Notes: a model not told the origin generated them from the sequence alone. 6,210 bases of DNA from Candidatus Omnitrophota bacterium (GCA_026387485.1 JAPLLQ010000036.1:1-6210); one strand, 5' to 3'. Positions 1 through 6,090 are shown, numbered from the stretch's first letter. Translations and numbers: made by a program.

Positions 1-279
1 AAGTTTCCCTAGAGCATAATTAACGCTATCGCCGATTATGGCAGCGCTAAGCAAGATTAAAAAAAGCCAAAAGATATTAAAAGAACCCAAGGCGGCAAAC
101 GCCCCTACTATAAAAAGTAGAGAATCTCCGGGAAGAAACGGGGTTATTACTAACCCGGTTTCGGCAAAGATAATCAGAAAAAGTAACAGGTAAGACCAAC
201 TCCCGCAACTTTTGATTACAACATCCAGGTGCCGGTCAAAATGAATGATGATTTCAAACAACCATTTTATAAAATCCAT
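1..279 (-). CDS. dedA: DedA-family integral membrane protein, N-terminal 93 codons (3' end outside window)
   Basis: This gene begins with ATG at 279 and is still open at the window edge, so only the N-terminal 93 residues are visible. What is seen: a hydrophobic stretch around residues 30-48 leading into the family hallmark TPFLPGDSLLF (46-56), a second hydrophobic segment around 67-82, and a GDSVNYALGKL stretch (83-93) matching the conserved GD..NY..G of DedA proteins. Glu40 and Asp52 occupy the positions of the acidic residues that are functionally essential in E. coli YqjA (family knowledge). DedA (SNARE-associated/VTT) proteins sit in the inner membrane and are linked to proton-motive-force homeostasis and to undecaprenyl-phosphate or phospholipid translocation. 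The sequence resembles E. coli DedA itself more than YqjA or YghB. It starts 11 bp after the NlpC/P60 gene, with AAAGG at 284-288 as the ribosome binding site, so it is probably the next gene of the same operon. The exact transported lipid cannot be told from this fragment. Confidence 0.9.
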   Translation of the reverse strand, partial: MDFIKWLFEIIIHFDRHLDVVIKSCGSWSYLLLFLIIFAETGLVITPFLPGDSLLFIVGAFAALGSFNIFWLFLILLSAAIIGDSVNYALGKL

Positions 280-290
280 ATCGCCTTTAC

Positions 291-1661
291 TTAATCTATT
301 ACTCTAATGGAAAGTGTGCGCTCAAGCAAAGAACCCTTTGGCGTACCCTTCCCCAGAGAAAGATCACTGACTACTACCCGATTAACAATCCGCTCGATAA
401 TTCCTGCCGATGTTTTTTCTTTGTAACCGTAAGTGGCGTGAATAACATAAGGCCGCTCTTTATACATACCTAAGAAAAGCATAATATGGCCTTTAAGCCA
501 AACCGTAGTAATGCCGCCAATAGCTTCAGTTTGAAAAACCTTAAGCCTTAATTGGCTATCCCCTTCTTTATCATATCCGCCGATAAGCCTGCCAACTAAA
601 CGCTGTTCATAGGCATTGCGCGGCAATACTATGCCTACGCTAGCAAAGATCTCCTGGATAAACCCCGAACAATCCTGTTCATCCGGCGAGCATCCCCAGC
701 CATAAGGCATAGGAAAAACCCTAAAGGCCTGTTCAATCATAGTCCGGCTAGTAAAGGGAAGGAAACCAATATGGACTTCATCCTTTTTTAGATAAACCGC
801 ACGCTGAGAAAATTTTCCCCGGGAATCAACTGTGGGAATAAGGGCCTTAACTACTTTTGAGCCATCCGCAACCAAAGGCAAAGTTACGCCCATACGCAGC
901 CGGCTGTAAAACTCACTTAAATCCGGATCAAGAAAAATATCTCCTTTGGCAGCAGTAACTACGATAAAAGGTTTCTTATTCATAAAATCTTTAAGTTCAT
1001 CCCGAGTGCAAAATACTACATCCTTTCTATCCACCCAGCCATGGCAGGTCGGCGCATCAACATAAAACCACTTTCCATCTTCAGTCTGATTTAAAATCGC
1101 AAGCGGGATGGCAATATCCAGCGAATTATTCTGTAATTCATCAAAAGCCAGATCACCGGGTTCCTGAGTTAACATCCAGCTTGTAGGAAGGGAGCGTTGG
1201 TCAGTGCGTCTAGTGACAAAACCATAGCTAACTTTAATATTCCCGCTCAATTGCTTAAGCCGCATATATTTCTTCATCTTGCGGTAAAAGCCTTCTCTGA
1301 TTTTATGGCCTGCGCCATCAAAAAGAGTATTTTCCCGTAACTCTTTTATATCTTCTTGTAACCGGGAAACTAATTCACGGGCTGAATAAGTCAATCCAAT
1401 CTTAGTTATATCTTTGCTCAGCTTAAGCTGGTCTTCTGTTTTTTTATTCAAGCTGGTTATCTGGATAGGGGTAAGAATGATTTTATCCACAGAGGGATGG
1501 AGTTTAATCCAAAAACTAGGCGAATTCATTTCTTTTTGCGTAAAGGGGAGTAAAGTCGGGGCTACTGTGCGGCCATAATGCTCCTCCCGATTAACGCAAC
1601 CGGAGATAAAAAGAAAAATGAAAAAACTCGCTACAAATAATTTTTGAGAAATTATTTTCAC
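291..1661 (-). CDS. NlpC/P60 (C40) peptidoglycan endopeptidase lipoprotein with SH3-like domains
   Basis: This encodes a 456-residue exported lipoprotein. A signal peptide with hydrophobic core (residues 7-20) ends in lipobox ISGC, with Cys22 as the lipidation site. Residues of about 30-145 resemble the N-terminal stabilising domain of multi-domain NlpC/P60 proteins, about 150-300 hold two SH3-like segments (for example GKWFYVDAPTCHGWV, 196-210), and the catalytic domain occupies about 305-435. Expected active-site residues are present: Cys331 in DCSGF, His392 in GHIMLFLG and His408 in VIHA. The family cleaves gamma-D-Glu-diamino-acid bonds in peptidoglycan stem peptides; the four-part architecture matches SH3b1/SH3b2 NlpC/P60 enzymes known from Desulfovibrio and others. 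The start is GTG, overlapping the TGA of the upstream lipoprotein gene as GTGA (1658-1661). The only Shine-Dalgarno-like sequence is AAAAGG directly against the start, so translation probably depends on coupling. No frameshift or missing catalytic residue is seen. Exact cleavage specificity and which membrane holds it are inferred only. Confidence 0.9.
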   Translation of the reverse strand: MKIISQKLFVASFFIFLFISGCVNREEHYGRTVAPTLLPFTQKEMNSPSFWIKLHPSVDKIILTPIQITSLNKKTEDQLKLSKDITKIGLTYSARELVSRLQEDIKELRENTLFDGAGHKIREGFYRKMKKYMRLKQLSGNIKVSYGFVTRRTDQRSLPTSWMLTQEPGDLAFDELQNNSLDIAIPLAILNQTEDGKWFYVDAPTCHGWVDRKDVVFCTRDELKDFMNKKPFIVVTAAKGDIFLDPDLSEFYSRLRMGVTLPLVADGSKVVKALIPTVDSRGKFSQRAVYLKKDEVHIGFLPFTSRTMIEQAFRVFPMPYGWGCSPDEQDCSGFIQEIFASVGIVLPRNAYEQRLVGRLIGGYDKEGDSQLRLKVFQTEAIGGITTVWLKGHIMLFLGMYKERPYVIHATYGYKEKTSAGIIERIVNRVVVSDLSLGKGTPKGSLLERTLSIRVID

Positions 1662-2320
1662 CTTTTAGCTTCAGCGGCTTCTGTCTTTACTTGTGGTTGA
1701 GTAGTTTCCAAAGTAGAAAGTTCCTGAGCGATTTCATTACTTAATGACGCACAAGCCGCACTTAGGGCTTCAGTTAAACCGGAATAGGTATGTGGATCAA
1801 TCGGTTGACGAAATTCTGACCTTTTGATAATCATCATTTTATTATTTCCAACATCGATAATCGACCATTGGCACACAAAAAACAGATCCTTAACCAGCTC
1901 GCTCTCCAGCTGAACCAGATCTACGGTCACCTGATATTTAACCGGAACAGCTGATCTCCAAGGATAAGTTACTAAAGTCGCGCCGGGTAGCATCAGCATT
2001 AAATCCTGGCGGATTAACCGGGTTAAGCCGGGATCAAGCGGCTCTCCCCAGCGGTCAAACTGGGCAAAGCTAAGCGTTTTATTTTTATTGATAGCTACGA
2101 TTTGCGGGCGGTTCAGGTATTCCGGGATCTTAACCGGGCCTAATCCAATAATCGTGTCAGCAGGAAGACTAAATTTTTGGGTTACTTTGCTTTCATCTAT
2201 TGCGCTAAGCGTATAAAATCTAGGGTTTGGACTATCCGGAATAGATAAACACCCGCTAAAAAGTAAAGCCAAAAATATGCCAGCTATAATCTTATAATAC
2301 CCAAAGCTAATCTTTCTCAT
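1658..2320 (-). CDS. PqiC/YmbA-type ABC-transport auxiliary lipoprotein
   Basis: A 220-residue lipoprotein of the ABC-type transport auxiliary family (PqiC/YmbA, formerly DUF330). The signal peptide ends in lipobox LFSGC with Cys24 lipidated. Family hallmarks follow in order: NPRFYTL (32-38) soon after the lipid anchor, the block GLGPVKIPEYLNRPQIV (59-75), and FDRWGEPL (88-95). The length is close to the usual 180-220 for the family. PqiC is the outer-membrane lipoprotein that works with the MCE protein PqiB in E. coli; here the partner would be the MCE protein encoded immediately upstream. The polar C-terminal tail (about 203-220, rich in Thr, Gln, Glu, Ala, Lys) is probably disordered. The ATG start lies only 2 bp after the MCE gene's stop, and a strong AAAGGAGAG at 2326-2334, inside the end of that gene, serves as ribosome binding site. 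The family call is secure; sorting to the outer membrane is inferred from PqiC. Confidence 0.9.
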   Translation of the reverse strand: MRKISFGYYKIIAGIFLALLFSGCLSIPDSPNPRFYTLSAIDESKVTQKFSLPADTIIGLGPVKIPEYLNRPQIVAINKNKTLSFAQFDRWGEPLDPGLTRLIRQDLMLMLPGATLVTYPWRSAVPVKYQVTVDLVQLESELVKDLFFVCQWSIIDVGNNKMMIIKRSEFRQPIDPHTYSGLTEALSAACASLSNEIAQELSTLETTQPQVKTEAAEAKR

Positions 2321-2322
2321 CT

Positions 2323-3045
2323 TTACTCTCCTTTAGGGATTTGTTTTCCTTTTAAAAACGCTTCCGGATGCTGTTCAGTATATTCCAGAAATAAGCGCAA
2401 AGAGCGGGCTGCTTCGGTAGTCTCTCGAAGCGAACTCTTCAACTCATACAGGCTTTCCTGTAATTCTCCAGAATCAATAATTTTATTTAGACCAGCTACA
2501 GTCTTAGCTAAATTATCAGCAATATCTTTAACCGGTACCTCATCCATAATTTCAAAAATATCCGGGGATATCGGAAGCGTGGGCAACTCCAAATATTCTT
2601 TCATAATCCCGCGTAACCGTGCTGGTTTATCCGGATAGAAATCAAATGAAAGCATCAATTGTCCGGTGATAAAACTTTGTATTTCCAGCCTTGCCCGCAA
2701 CCCCTCCTGAATTAACTTCTCATATCGAGGATGGCCTACTATTGCCTTCTTAGGAGCTCCTTTAATTCCGGATAACTCTACTTCGATAATCACCGGAATA
2801 ACCACTTCCTTAGCCTGCTCATCATAGACTAAACTAATATTTTTTACGCTACCGACTTTAACTCCCCGAAAGATAACCGGCGCTCCCACGGAAAGCCCTT
2901 TAATCGAACCATTAAAGAATAAAACATATTTATCCGCGTGCTTAAATAATACCCCTGAACCAAAAACCACTATACCTATTATGAATAACACTATCGCGCC
3001 AACCACAAATCCGCCGATTATCGCTTTATTCGCTTTTTTACTCAT
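2323..3045 (-). CDS. mlaD: MCE-domain lipid-transport protein (MlaD-like, PqiB-type MCE sequence)
   Basis: A 240-residue inner-membrane-anchored periplasmic protein with one MCE domain. One transmembrane helix spans about 9-34, the MCE domain about 38-137, and a helical tail about 160-225 with a closing LEYTEQHPEAFLKGK (220-234). MCE proteins form hexameric rings with a central pore that passes phospholipids between membranes. The single domain and the ABC partners are MlaD-like, but the domain sequence looks closer to PqiB/LetB-type MCE modules: GSIKGLSVGAPVIFRGVKVG (46-65), an insertion before LIQEGLRARLE (111-121), and TGQLMLSFDFYPDKPA (127-142). This agrees with the PqiC-like gene next to it. 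Start ATG overlaps the ATPase stop as TAATG (3043-3047), and AAGGAGT (3052-3058) six bases upstream is a strong ribosome binding site. Lipid specificity and transport direction cannot be read from sequence. The gene name is by position and architecture rather than strict orthology to E. coli MlaD. Confidence 0.9.
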   Translation of the reverse strand: MSKKANKAIIGGFVVGAIVLFIIGIVVFGSGVLFKHADKYVLFFNGSIKGLSVGAPVIFRGVKVGSVKNISLVYDEQAKEVVIPVIIEVELSGIKGAPKKAIVGHPRYEKLIQEGLRARLEIQSFITGQLMLSFDFYPDKPARLRGIMKEYLELPTLPISPDIFEIMDEVPVKDIADNLAKTVAGLNKIIDSGELQESLYELKSSLRETTEAARSLRLFLEYTEQHPEAFLKGKQIPKGE

Positions 3046-3815
3046 TATCTAACTCCTTGCTTCTCACCTCTGGTTAAAAATTGAATCACCCTTAAATCGT
3101 GAGAATTAGCTAATAAGTCCTTGGGGTCTCCTTCGGCAATTATTGTCTTAGTCTCCGGATCAAGAAAAACCGAATTGTTCCCTACCTTAAAAATACTGGC
3201 TAATTCATGGGTAACCACCACAATCGTCGCACCCAAAATATCCCTTAATTGCAGGATTAAATCATCGAGCATCCTGGCATTTACCGGATCAAGCCCGGCT
3301 GAGGGCTCATCAAAAAAAATAATATCCGGGTCAAGGGCAATTGCCCGGGCAAGCCCGGCCCTTTTACACATCCCTCCGCTTATCTGGCTCGGGAAAAAAT
3401 CCTCATATCCTTCCAGCCCCACTAATGAAAGCTTTAAAACAGCTACTTCCCGTATCTGTGCAGCTGATAAGGTTGAATAAAGTTGTAAAGGAAGTGCGAC
3501 ATTCTCTACTAGTGTCATAGAACTCCAGAGTGCGCCTCCCTGATAAAGCACTCCGAAACGTTTAATAATTTCCCTCTGTCCGGAGTCATCTTGATCCCAG
3601 AAACTTTTTCCGTAAAAACGGACCTCTCCCTTAGCCGGTTGATTAAGCCCGACTAATGCTTTAAGCAAGGTGCTCTTGCCGCAACCGCTAACTCCCATCA
3701 CAATAAAAATATCGCCCTTACGGATACTAAAGTTAAGATCGCGCATAACCGTATAATCAGCGTAACTTAATTCCAGATTAATCGCTTGAATAATCAAATC
3801 TGATTTTTTTTCCAT
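3045..3815 (-). CDS. mlaF: MlaF-type ABC transporter ATP-binding protein
   Basis: A 256-residue cytoplasmic ATPase that powers the lipid transporter. All nucleotide-binding motifs are present and intact: Walker A GVSGCGKST (41-49), Q-loop Gln92 in YQGGALW, signature ISGGM (145-149), Walker B IIFFDE (165-170) with catalytic Glu170, D-loop AGLDP (173-177) and switch His203 in VVTHE. The GGALW after the Q-loop and the SGGMxxRxxLARAIA pattern are typical of the MlaF/Ttg2A branch rather than of general ABC importers. Cys150 after the signature is an uncommon but not disabling choice. The protein ends about a dozen residues after RVIQFL (242-247), so it lacks the longer C-terminal tail of E. coli MlaF that contacts MlaB; here the STAS domain is fused to the permease instead. 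The gene starts 3 bp after the permease stop with AAAGG as ribosome binding site and overlaps the MCE gene by one base. Confidence 0.95.
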   Translation of the reverse strand: MEKKSDLIIQAINLELSYADYTVMRDLNFSIRKGDIFIVMGVSGCGKSTLLKALVGLNQPAKGEVRFYGKSFWDQDDSGQREIIKRFGVLYQGGALWSSMTLVENVALPLQLYSTLSAAQIREVAVLKLSLVGLEGYEDFFPSQISGGMCKRAGLARAIALDPDIIFFDEPSAGLDPVNARMLDDLILQLRDILGATIVVVTHELASIFKVGNNSVFLDPETKTIIAEGDPKDLLANSHDLRVIQFLTRGEKQGVR

Positions 3816-3818
3816 AAT

Positions 3819-4946
3819 TTAAACCTTTAAAATCTGGCAAATAAAAGTAATAATCGCGGTTGCTACCACAATACTGGTAATTGCCGAAACTACTGCCGAA
3901 GTAGTAGCCTCTCCTACGCCAGCTGCGCTTCTTACGCATTTTATTCCACGCAGGCATCCGGTCACCGCAATAATTATACCGAAAACAAAACTGTGAATCA
4001 ACCCAACCCAGAGGTTACTCAGCTTTATTGCCTGCCGGGTATGTTCCAGATATTCAGCCGGATTAATATTTAATACTCTAGTACTAACCACAAAACCGCC
4101 TACTATCCCCATAAGATCGGCGTAAATAGTCAAAAGCGGCATCATAATAATTAAAGCCAGAAGGCGCGGTATGACTAAAAATTCAACCGGAGATACGCCT
4201 AAGGTTTTAAGCGCGTCAATCTCGTCATTTACCTGCATAATCCCCAACTCAGCGGCAAAAGAAGCTCCGGTGCGGCCGGCCATAAGTACCCCGGTCATCA
4301 CTGCTCCCATTACCCGGACCATACCAATCCCGACGATATCAGCGATGAAAATTTGCGCCCCGAACATCTCAAGCTGTATCGCTCCGATAAAAGCCAAAAT
4401 TATCCCTATTAATAAACTGATTAAAGAAACCAGGGGCAGGGCATCCGCTCCGCACTTTTGCACAATATAGGCAAAATCATCCCAGCGAAAATAAGATTTC
4501 CCGGTAACTAAGCGCAGAAAAGAAACAGCAATCTCTCCCAAGAAATCAAGCAGTGAATATGCCCCTTCTTTAATCTGCAGGGCTTTACCTCCCACCGCTT
4601 CCAAGAATGTTTCATGAATAATGTGGTGTAGAGTATCTTTTTTTGGCACGGCTAAAGCCAGAGCAAGTAATTTCTGCACTCCCGGCTGCAGTCCTACAGG
4701 ATTGACCCGAATTTTTCTGCTTTGACACTCCCGGGCCAATTGTAATAAAAAAGAAATAAACCCGCTATCCCATCCGCTTATTCCGGAAATCTCAAAAGTA
4801 ATCTCAATAATATCCGGGTGACTGACAAGCTGAGCAGTAACCTCATCTACCGCAGGGAAGCCAGTGGTAATCTTCCAGTCTCCGCTTAGTTTAAGCTGAA
4901 GTTTTTGAGGCTGGGAATAATCAAAGCTAAGTTTTTCTGTTGGCAT
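3819..4946 (-). CDS. mlaE: MlaE-type ABC transporter permease with fused N-terminal STAS domain
   Basis: A 375-residue protein in two parts. Residues about 1-110 form a STAS (MlaB-like) domain; GISGWDSGFISFLLQL (55-70) is the conserved strand-loop-helix with Asp60-Ser61 at the position that is phosphorylated or functionally important in STAS proteins. Residues about 125-375 are the MlaE permease with an amphipathic entry helix and several membrane helices (about 170-195, 200-225, 257-285, 312-330, 350-372). The family hallmark GRTGASFAAELGIMQVNDEI (224-243), continuing DALKTLGVSP, is the coupling region that contacts the ATPase. In E. coli MlaB and MlaE are separate; the fusion is common in other lineages. 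It pairs with the ATPase encoded 3 bp downstream and the MCE protein beyond. The ATG start follows the AsmA-like gene's stop by 18 bp and no clear Shine-Dalgarno sequence precedes it; no alternative start lies nearby, and the STAS fold would be cut by a later one, so this start is retained. Confidence 0.95.
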   Translation of the reverse strand: MPTEKLSFDYSQPQKLQLKLSGDWKITTGFPAVDEVTAQLVSHPDIIEITFEISGISGWDSGFISFLLQLARECQSRKIRVNPVGLQPGVQKLLALALAVPKKDTLHHIIHETFLEAVGGKALQIKEGAYSLLDFLGEIAVSFLRLVTGKSYFRWDDFAYIVQKCGADALPLVSLISLLIGIILAFIGAIQLEMFGAQIFIADIVGIGMVRVMGAVMTGVLMAGRTGASFAAELGIMQVNDEIDALKTLGVSPVEFLVIPRLLALIIMMPLLTIYADLMGIVGGFVVSTRVLNINPAEYLEHTRQAIKLSNLWVGLIHSFVFGIIIAVTGCLRGIKCVRSAAGVGEATTSAVVSAITSIVVATAIITFICQILKV

Positions 4947-4964
4947 TGATTCTGTTTTTACCGC

Positions 4965-5726
4965 TTATAAATTATTTCCAAAGGCTAAATTAAAAGGCAG
5001 GGTAGCGATTGCCCAGGCGCTTTTCGCCCCGCTCTTTGCCGCTCCCCAGGCTGAATCCGCAGTGTCTTTTATCTGCGAAACCACCGGGATAATCTTTAAA
5101 TTAATTAATTTTCCGATATCCGTATTCTCTATTGCCTTATAAACAATCATTTTAATTACTTTATCTTCATTAAGGCCGATAAAAGTGGCATTTTTTATCC
5201 CTATCGGATATTTATGTTCTTTTTTGGCTTCCCCGGAATAATCCACATAATTTACCTCGCCGATACTTAATACCAGCATATCAAAATAAAAAGGCGCTTC
5301 TTGGTCTTTAGGAGTATCTGTTTGCATAACCGGAAGAATCTCTTTTATATTCACTCTCCCATCTTTATTTTTTATAATATTTAGGCGGTCTAGTTCTAGG
5401 GCAAAAACATAAACATTTGGTTTCTTACGGGTGAGAATTTCTACAGGGTCAAAGACAAAATGAATTGAACTTAAGTAAGCCAGCTCATCTTCAGTAAAAC
5501 CCTTGGGATTGTGTATGGTAATCCCCTTGGCTGCGATATGCGCAAGAAGCGGGGAAAATTCTATCTTCTTGATGGTAACCTGAATCCCTAAGCTATGCTC
5601 TATCTCTTTTTCTACGATTTCCTTGATTTTAAAATGTTTTACGATGGCAAAAAGTATAACCAATAAAATAAGCAGAGTAAGAAAAACTACTCCCAGAAAA
5701 ATAATAAATCTCCTGATAATTTTCAC
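4965..5726 (-). CDS. Short AsmA-like membrane-anchored periplasmic protein
   Basis: A 253-residue protein with a basic N-terminus, one strong transmembrane helix (about 6-30), then an AsmA-like N-terminal module: LGIQVTIKKIEFSPL (46-60), GITIHNPKGF (68-77), and LELDRLNIIKNKDGRVNIKEIL (110-131, consensus of a beta strand, 'n.dG.vN' turn and following segment). AsmA-like proteins span or enter the periplasm as beta-rich lipid-binding chutes and are implicated in phospholipid export to the outer membrane. At this length it can only be a minimal version; typical AsmA or YhdP proteins are several times longer. Residues about 219-245 form an Ala/Lys/Trp-rich, probably amphipathic helix with SAW repeated 11 residues apart. 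I chose the GTG start at 5726 because AAGGGG lies six bases upstream; a TTG at 5765 would add 13 residues but has no ribosome binding site and spoils the signal-anchor layout. As first gene of the operon it likely works with the MCE transporter, which is inference from position. Confidence 0.75.
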   Translation of the reverse strand: MKIIRRFIIFLGVVFLTLLILLVILFAIVKHFKIKEIVEKEIEHSLGIQVTIKKIEFSPLLAHIAAKGITIHNPKGFTEDELAYLSSIHFVFDPVEILTRKKPNVYVFALELDRLNIIKNKDGRVNIKEILPVMQTDTPKDQEAPFYFDMLVLSIGEVNYVDYSGEAKKEHKYPIGIKNATFIGLNEDKVIKMIVYKAIENTDIGKLINLKIIPVVSQIKDTADSAWGAAKSGAKSAWAIATLPFNLAFGNNL

Positions 5727-5830
5727 CTTATACCCCTTAATAAAAGCATCATAATACCCTTGCAAATTTTTATTAAATCTGAAAGCAATAATTTAGGGTC
5801 CCTCTCATATGAACCAAAGGGAAACCTCTT
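5727..5830 (-). promoter_or_regulatory. Intergenic leader of the lipid-transport operon, possible weak promoter
   Basis: This 104-bp gap is the largest in the window and separates the upstream small genes from the seven-gene envelope operon, so it is the likeliest place for the operon promoter. A TATTAT (5751-5756) could act as a -10 box, but the hexamer 17 bases upstream, GATTTA (5774-5779), is a poor -35 match, so the promoter call is weak. An imperfect inverted repeat (GGT-CCCT at 5797-5803 against AGGG-aa-ACC at 5818-5826) flanks a TCATATGA palindrome; there is no following T-run, so it does not look like an intrinsic terminator. Read-through from the upstream genes cannot be excluded. 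Confidence 0.3.
5733..5738 (-). promoter_or_regulatory. Ribosome binding site deciding the AsmA-like start
   Basis: AAGGGG on the minus strand, six bases before the GTG at 5726. It supports this start over the TTG at 5765, which is preceded by an AT-rich sequence with no purine-rich element. Confidence 0.7.
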
Positions 5831-5947
5831 TTAGCGGCCTTCGTTCTTGCACTTTGAATAACAATCCTTGCAGTATATCGAACGATCATCTCTGGATTTA
5901 AACGGAACTTCGCACTCTTTAGTATTTTTTATTCTAAGGCGGGCTGG
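5831..5947 (-). pseudogene. Remnant of a small CxxC-x17-CxxC-type zinc ribbon
   Basis: An open stretch of 38 codons running from a TGA (5948-5950) to a TAA (5831-5833) and containing no ATG, GTG or TTG near its beginning. It encodes KECEVPFKSRDDRSIYCKDC followed by YSKCKNEGR. The pattern VPFK, then a charged loop, then (I/V)YCxDCY, is the second half of the small zinc ribbons known as the CxxC-x17-CxxC domain. Counting back 17 residues from the YC pair, the positions of the first CxxC hold Arg and Asn instead of Cys, and no other frame supplies the missing pair. The reading frame overlaps the end of the 51-residue gene in the -1 frame. The simplest reading is a decayed or 5'-truncated gene; a non-standard start or a fusion by frameshift with the upstream small gene is possible but unsupported by a slippery site. 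Confidence 0.5.
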
Positions 5948-6084
5948 TCATCAGGGGCCTGCCCAGACTCAAGGTTGGCCTCCACCGCTTTTTTATCCAG
6001 TTTTCTTTGCTTTTTTTCCTCTGTCTTCTTTTTCCTGTTCAATTCTTTCTGATACTTTTTAAATGAATAATTATCTCTAATCAC
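5929..6084 (-). CDS. Small highly charged protein, 51 residues, function unknown
   Basis: A short basic/acidic protein: residues 1-30 carry SFKKYQKELNRKKKTEEKKQ (7-26) followed by RKLDKKA, almost certainly one long charged helix, and the last 18 residues are acidic and proline-containing. It resembles small proteins of the general form SFKKRQKEL-RKKKQEEK seen next to housekeeping genes in several uncultured and deltaproteobacterial-type genomes (from memory, not verified); no function is known to me. The GTG start at 6084 is chosen because AAGGAG lies exactly six bases upstream; an in-frame GTG at 6135 would add 17 residues that overlap the preceding gene and match its codons in another frame. 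It follows the flavoenzyme gene by 10 bp and probably shares its transcript. No signal peptide or membrane segment is present, so it should be cytoplasmic; nucleic-acid or ribosome binding is a guess from charge. Confidence 0.7.
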   Translation of the reverse strand: MIRDNYSFKKYQKELNRKKKTEEKKQRKLDKKAVEANLESGQAPDDQPALE

Positions 6085-6090
6085 AATACT

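Noticed and set aside
3335..3346. 12-bp perfect palindrome GGGCAATTGCCC
   Set aside because: It lies inside the conserved ARAIAL coding segment of the ATPase and is explained by codon choice; no regulatory context.
3121..3480. Plus-strand open frame of 119 codons opposite the ATPase gene
   Set aside because: It is antisense to a fully intact ABC ATPase with all motifs, has no domain-like sequence, and is a by-product of codon use on the other strand.
4171..4470. Plus-strand open frame of 99 codons opposite the permease gene
   Set aside because: It lies wholly opposite the conserved MlaE core, and its Ile/Pro/Thr-rich translation is typical of the antisense of a hydrophobic gene.
5727..5765. 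TTG start at 5765 for the AsmA-like gene
   Set aside because: No Shine-Dalgarno sequence precedes it, while the GTG at 5726 has AAGGGG at ideal spacing and yields a normal basic N-terminus before the membrane helix.
5797..5826. Imperfect inverted repeat as an intrinsic terminator
   Set aside because: The stem is short and bulged, the loop is long, and no T-run follows on either strand.
5868..6062. Plus-strand open frame of 64 codons opposite the small charged protein and the zinc-ribbon remnant
   Set aside because: No ribosome binding site is seen; its Phe/Ser/Pro-rich end is the antisense of a Lys/Glu-rich stretch.
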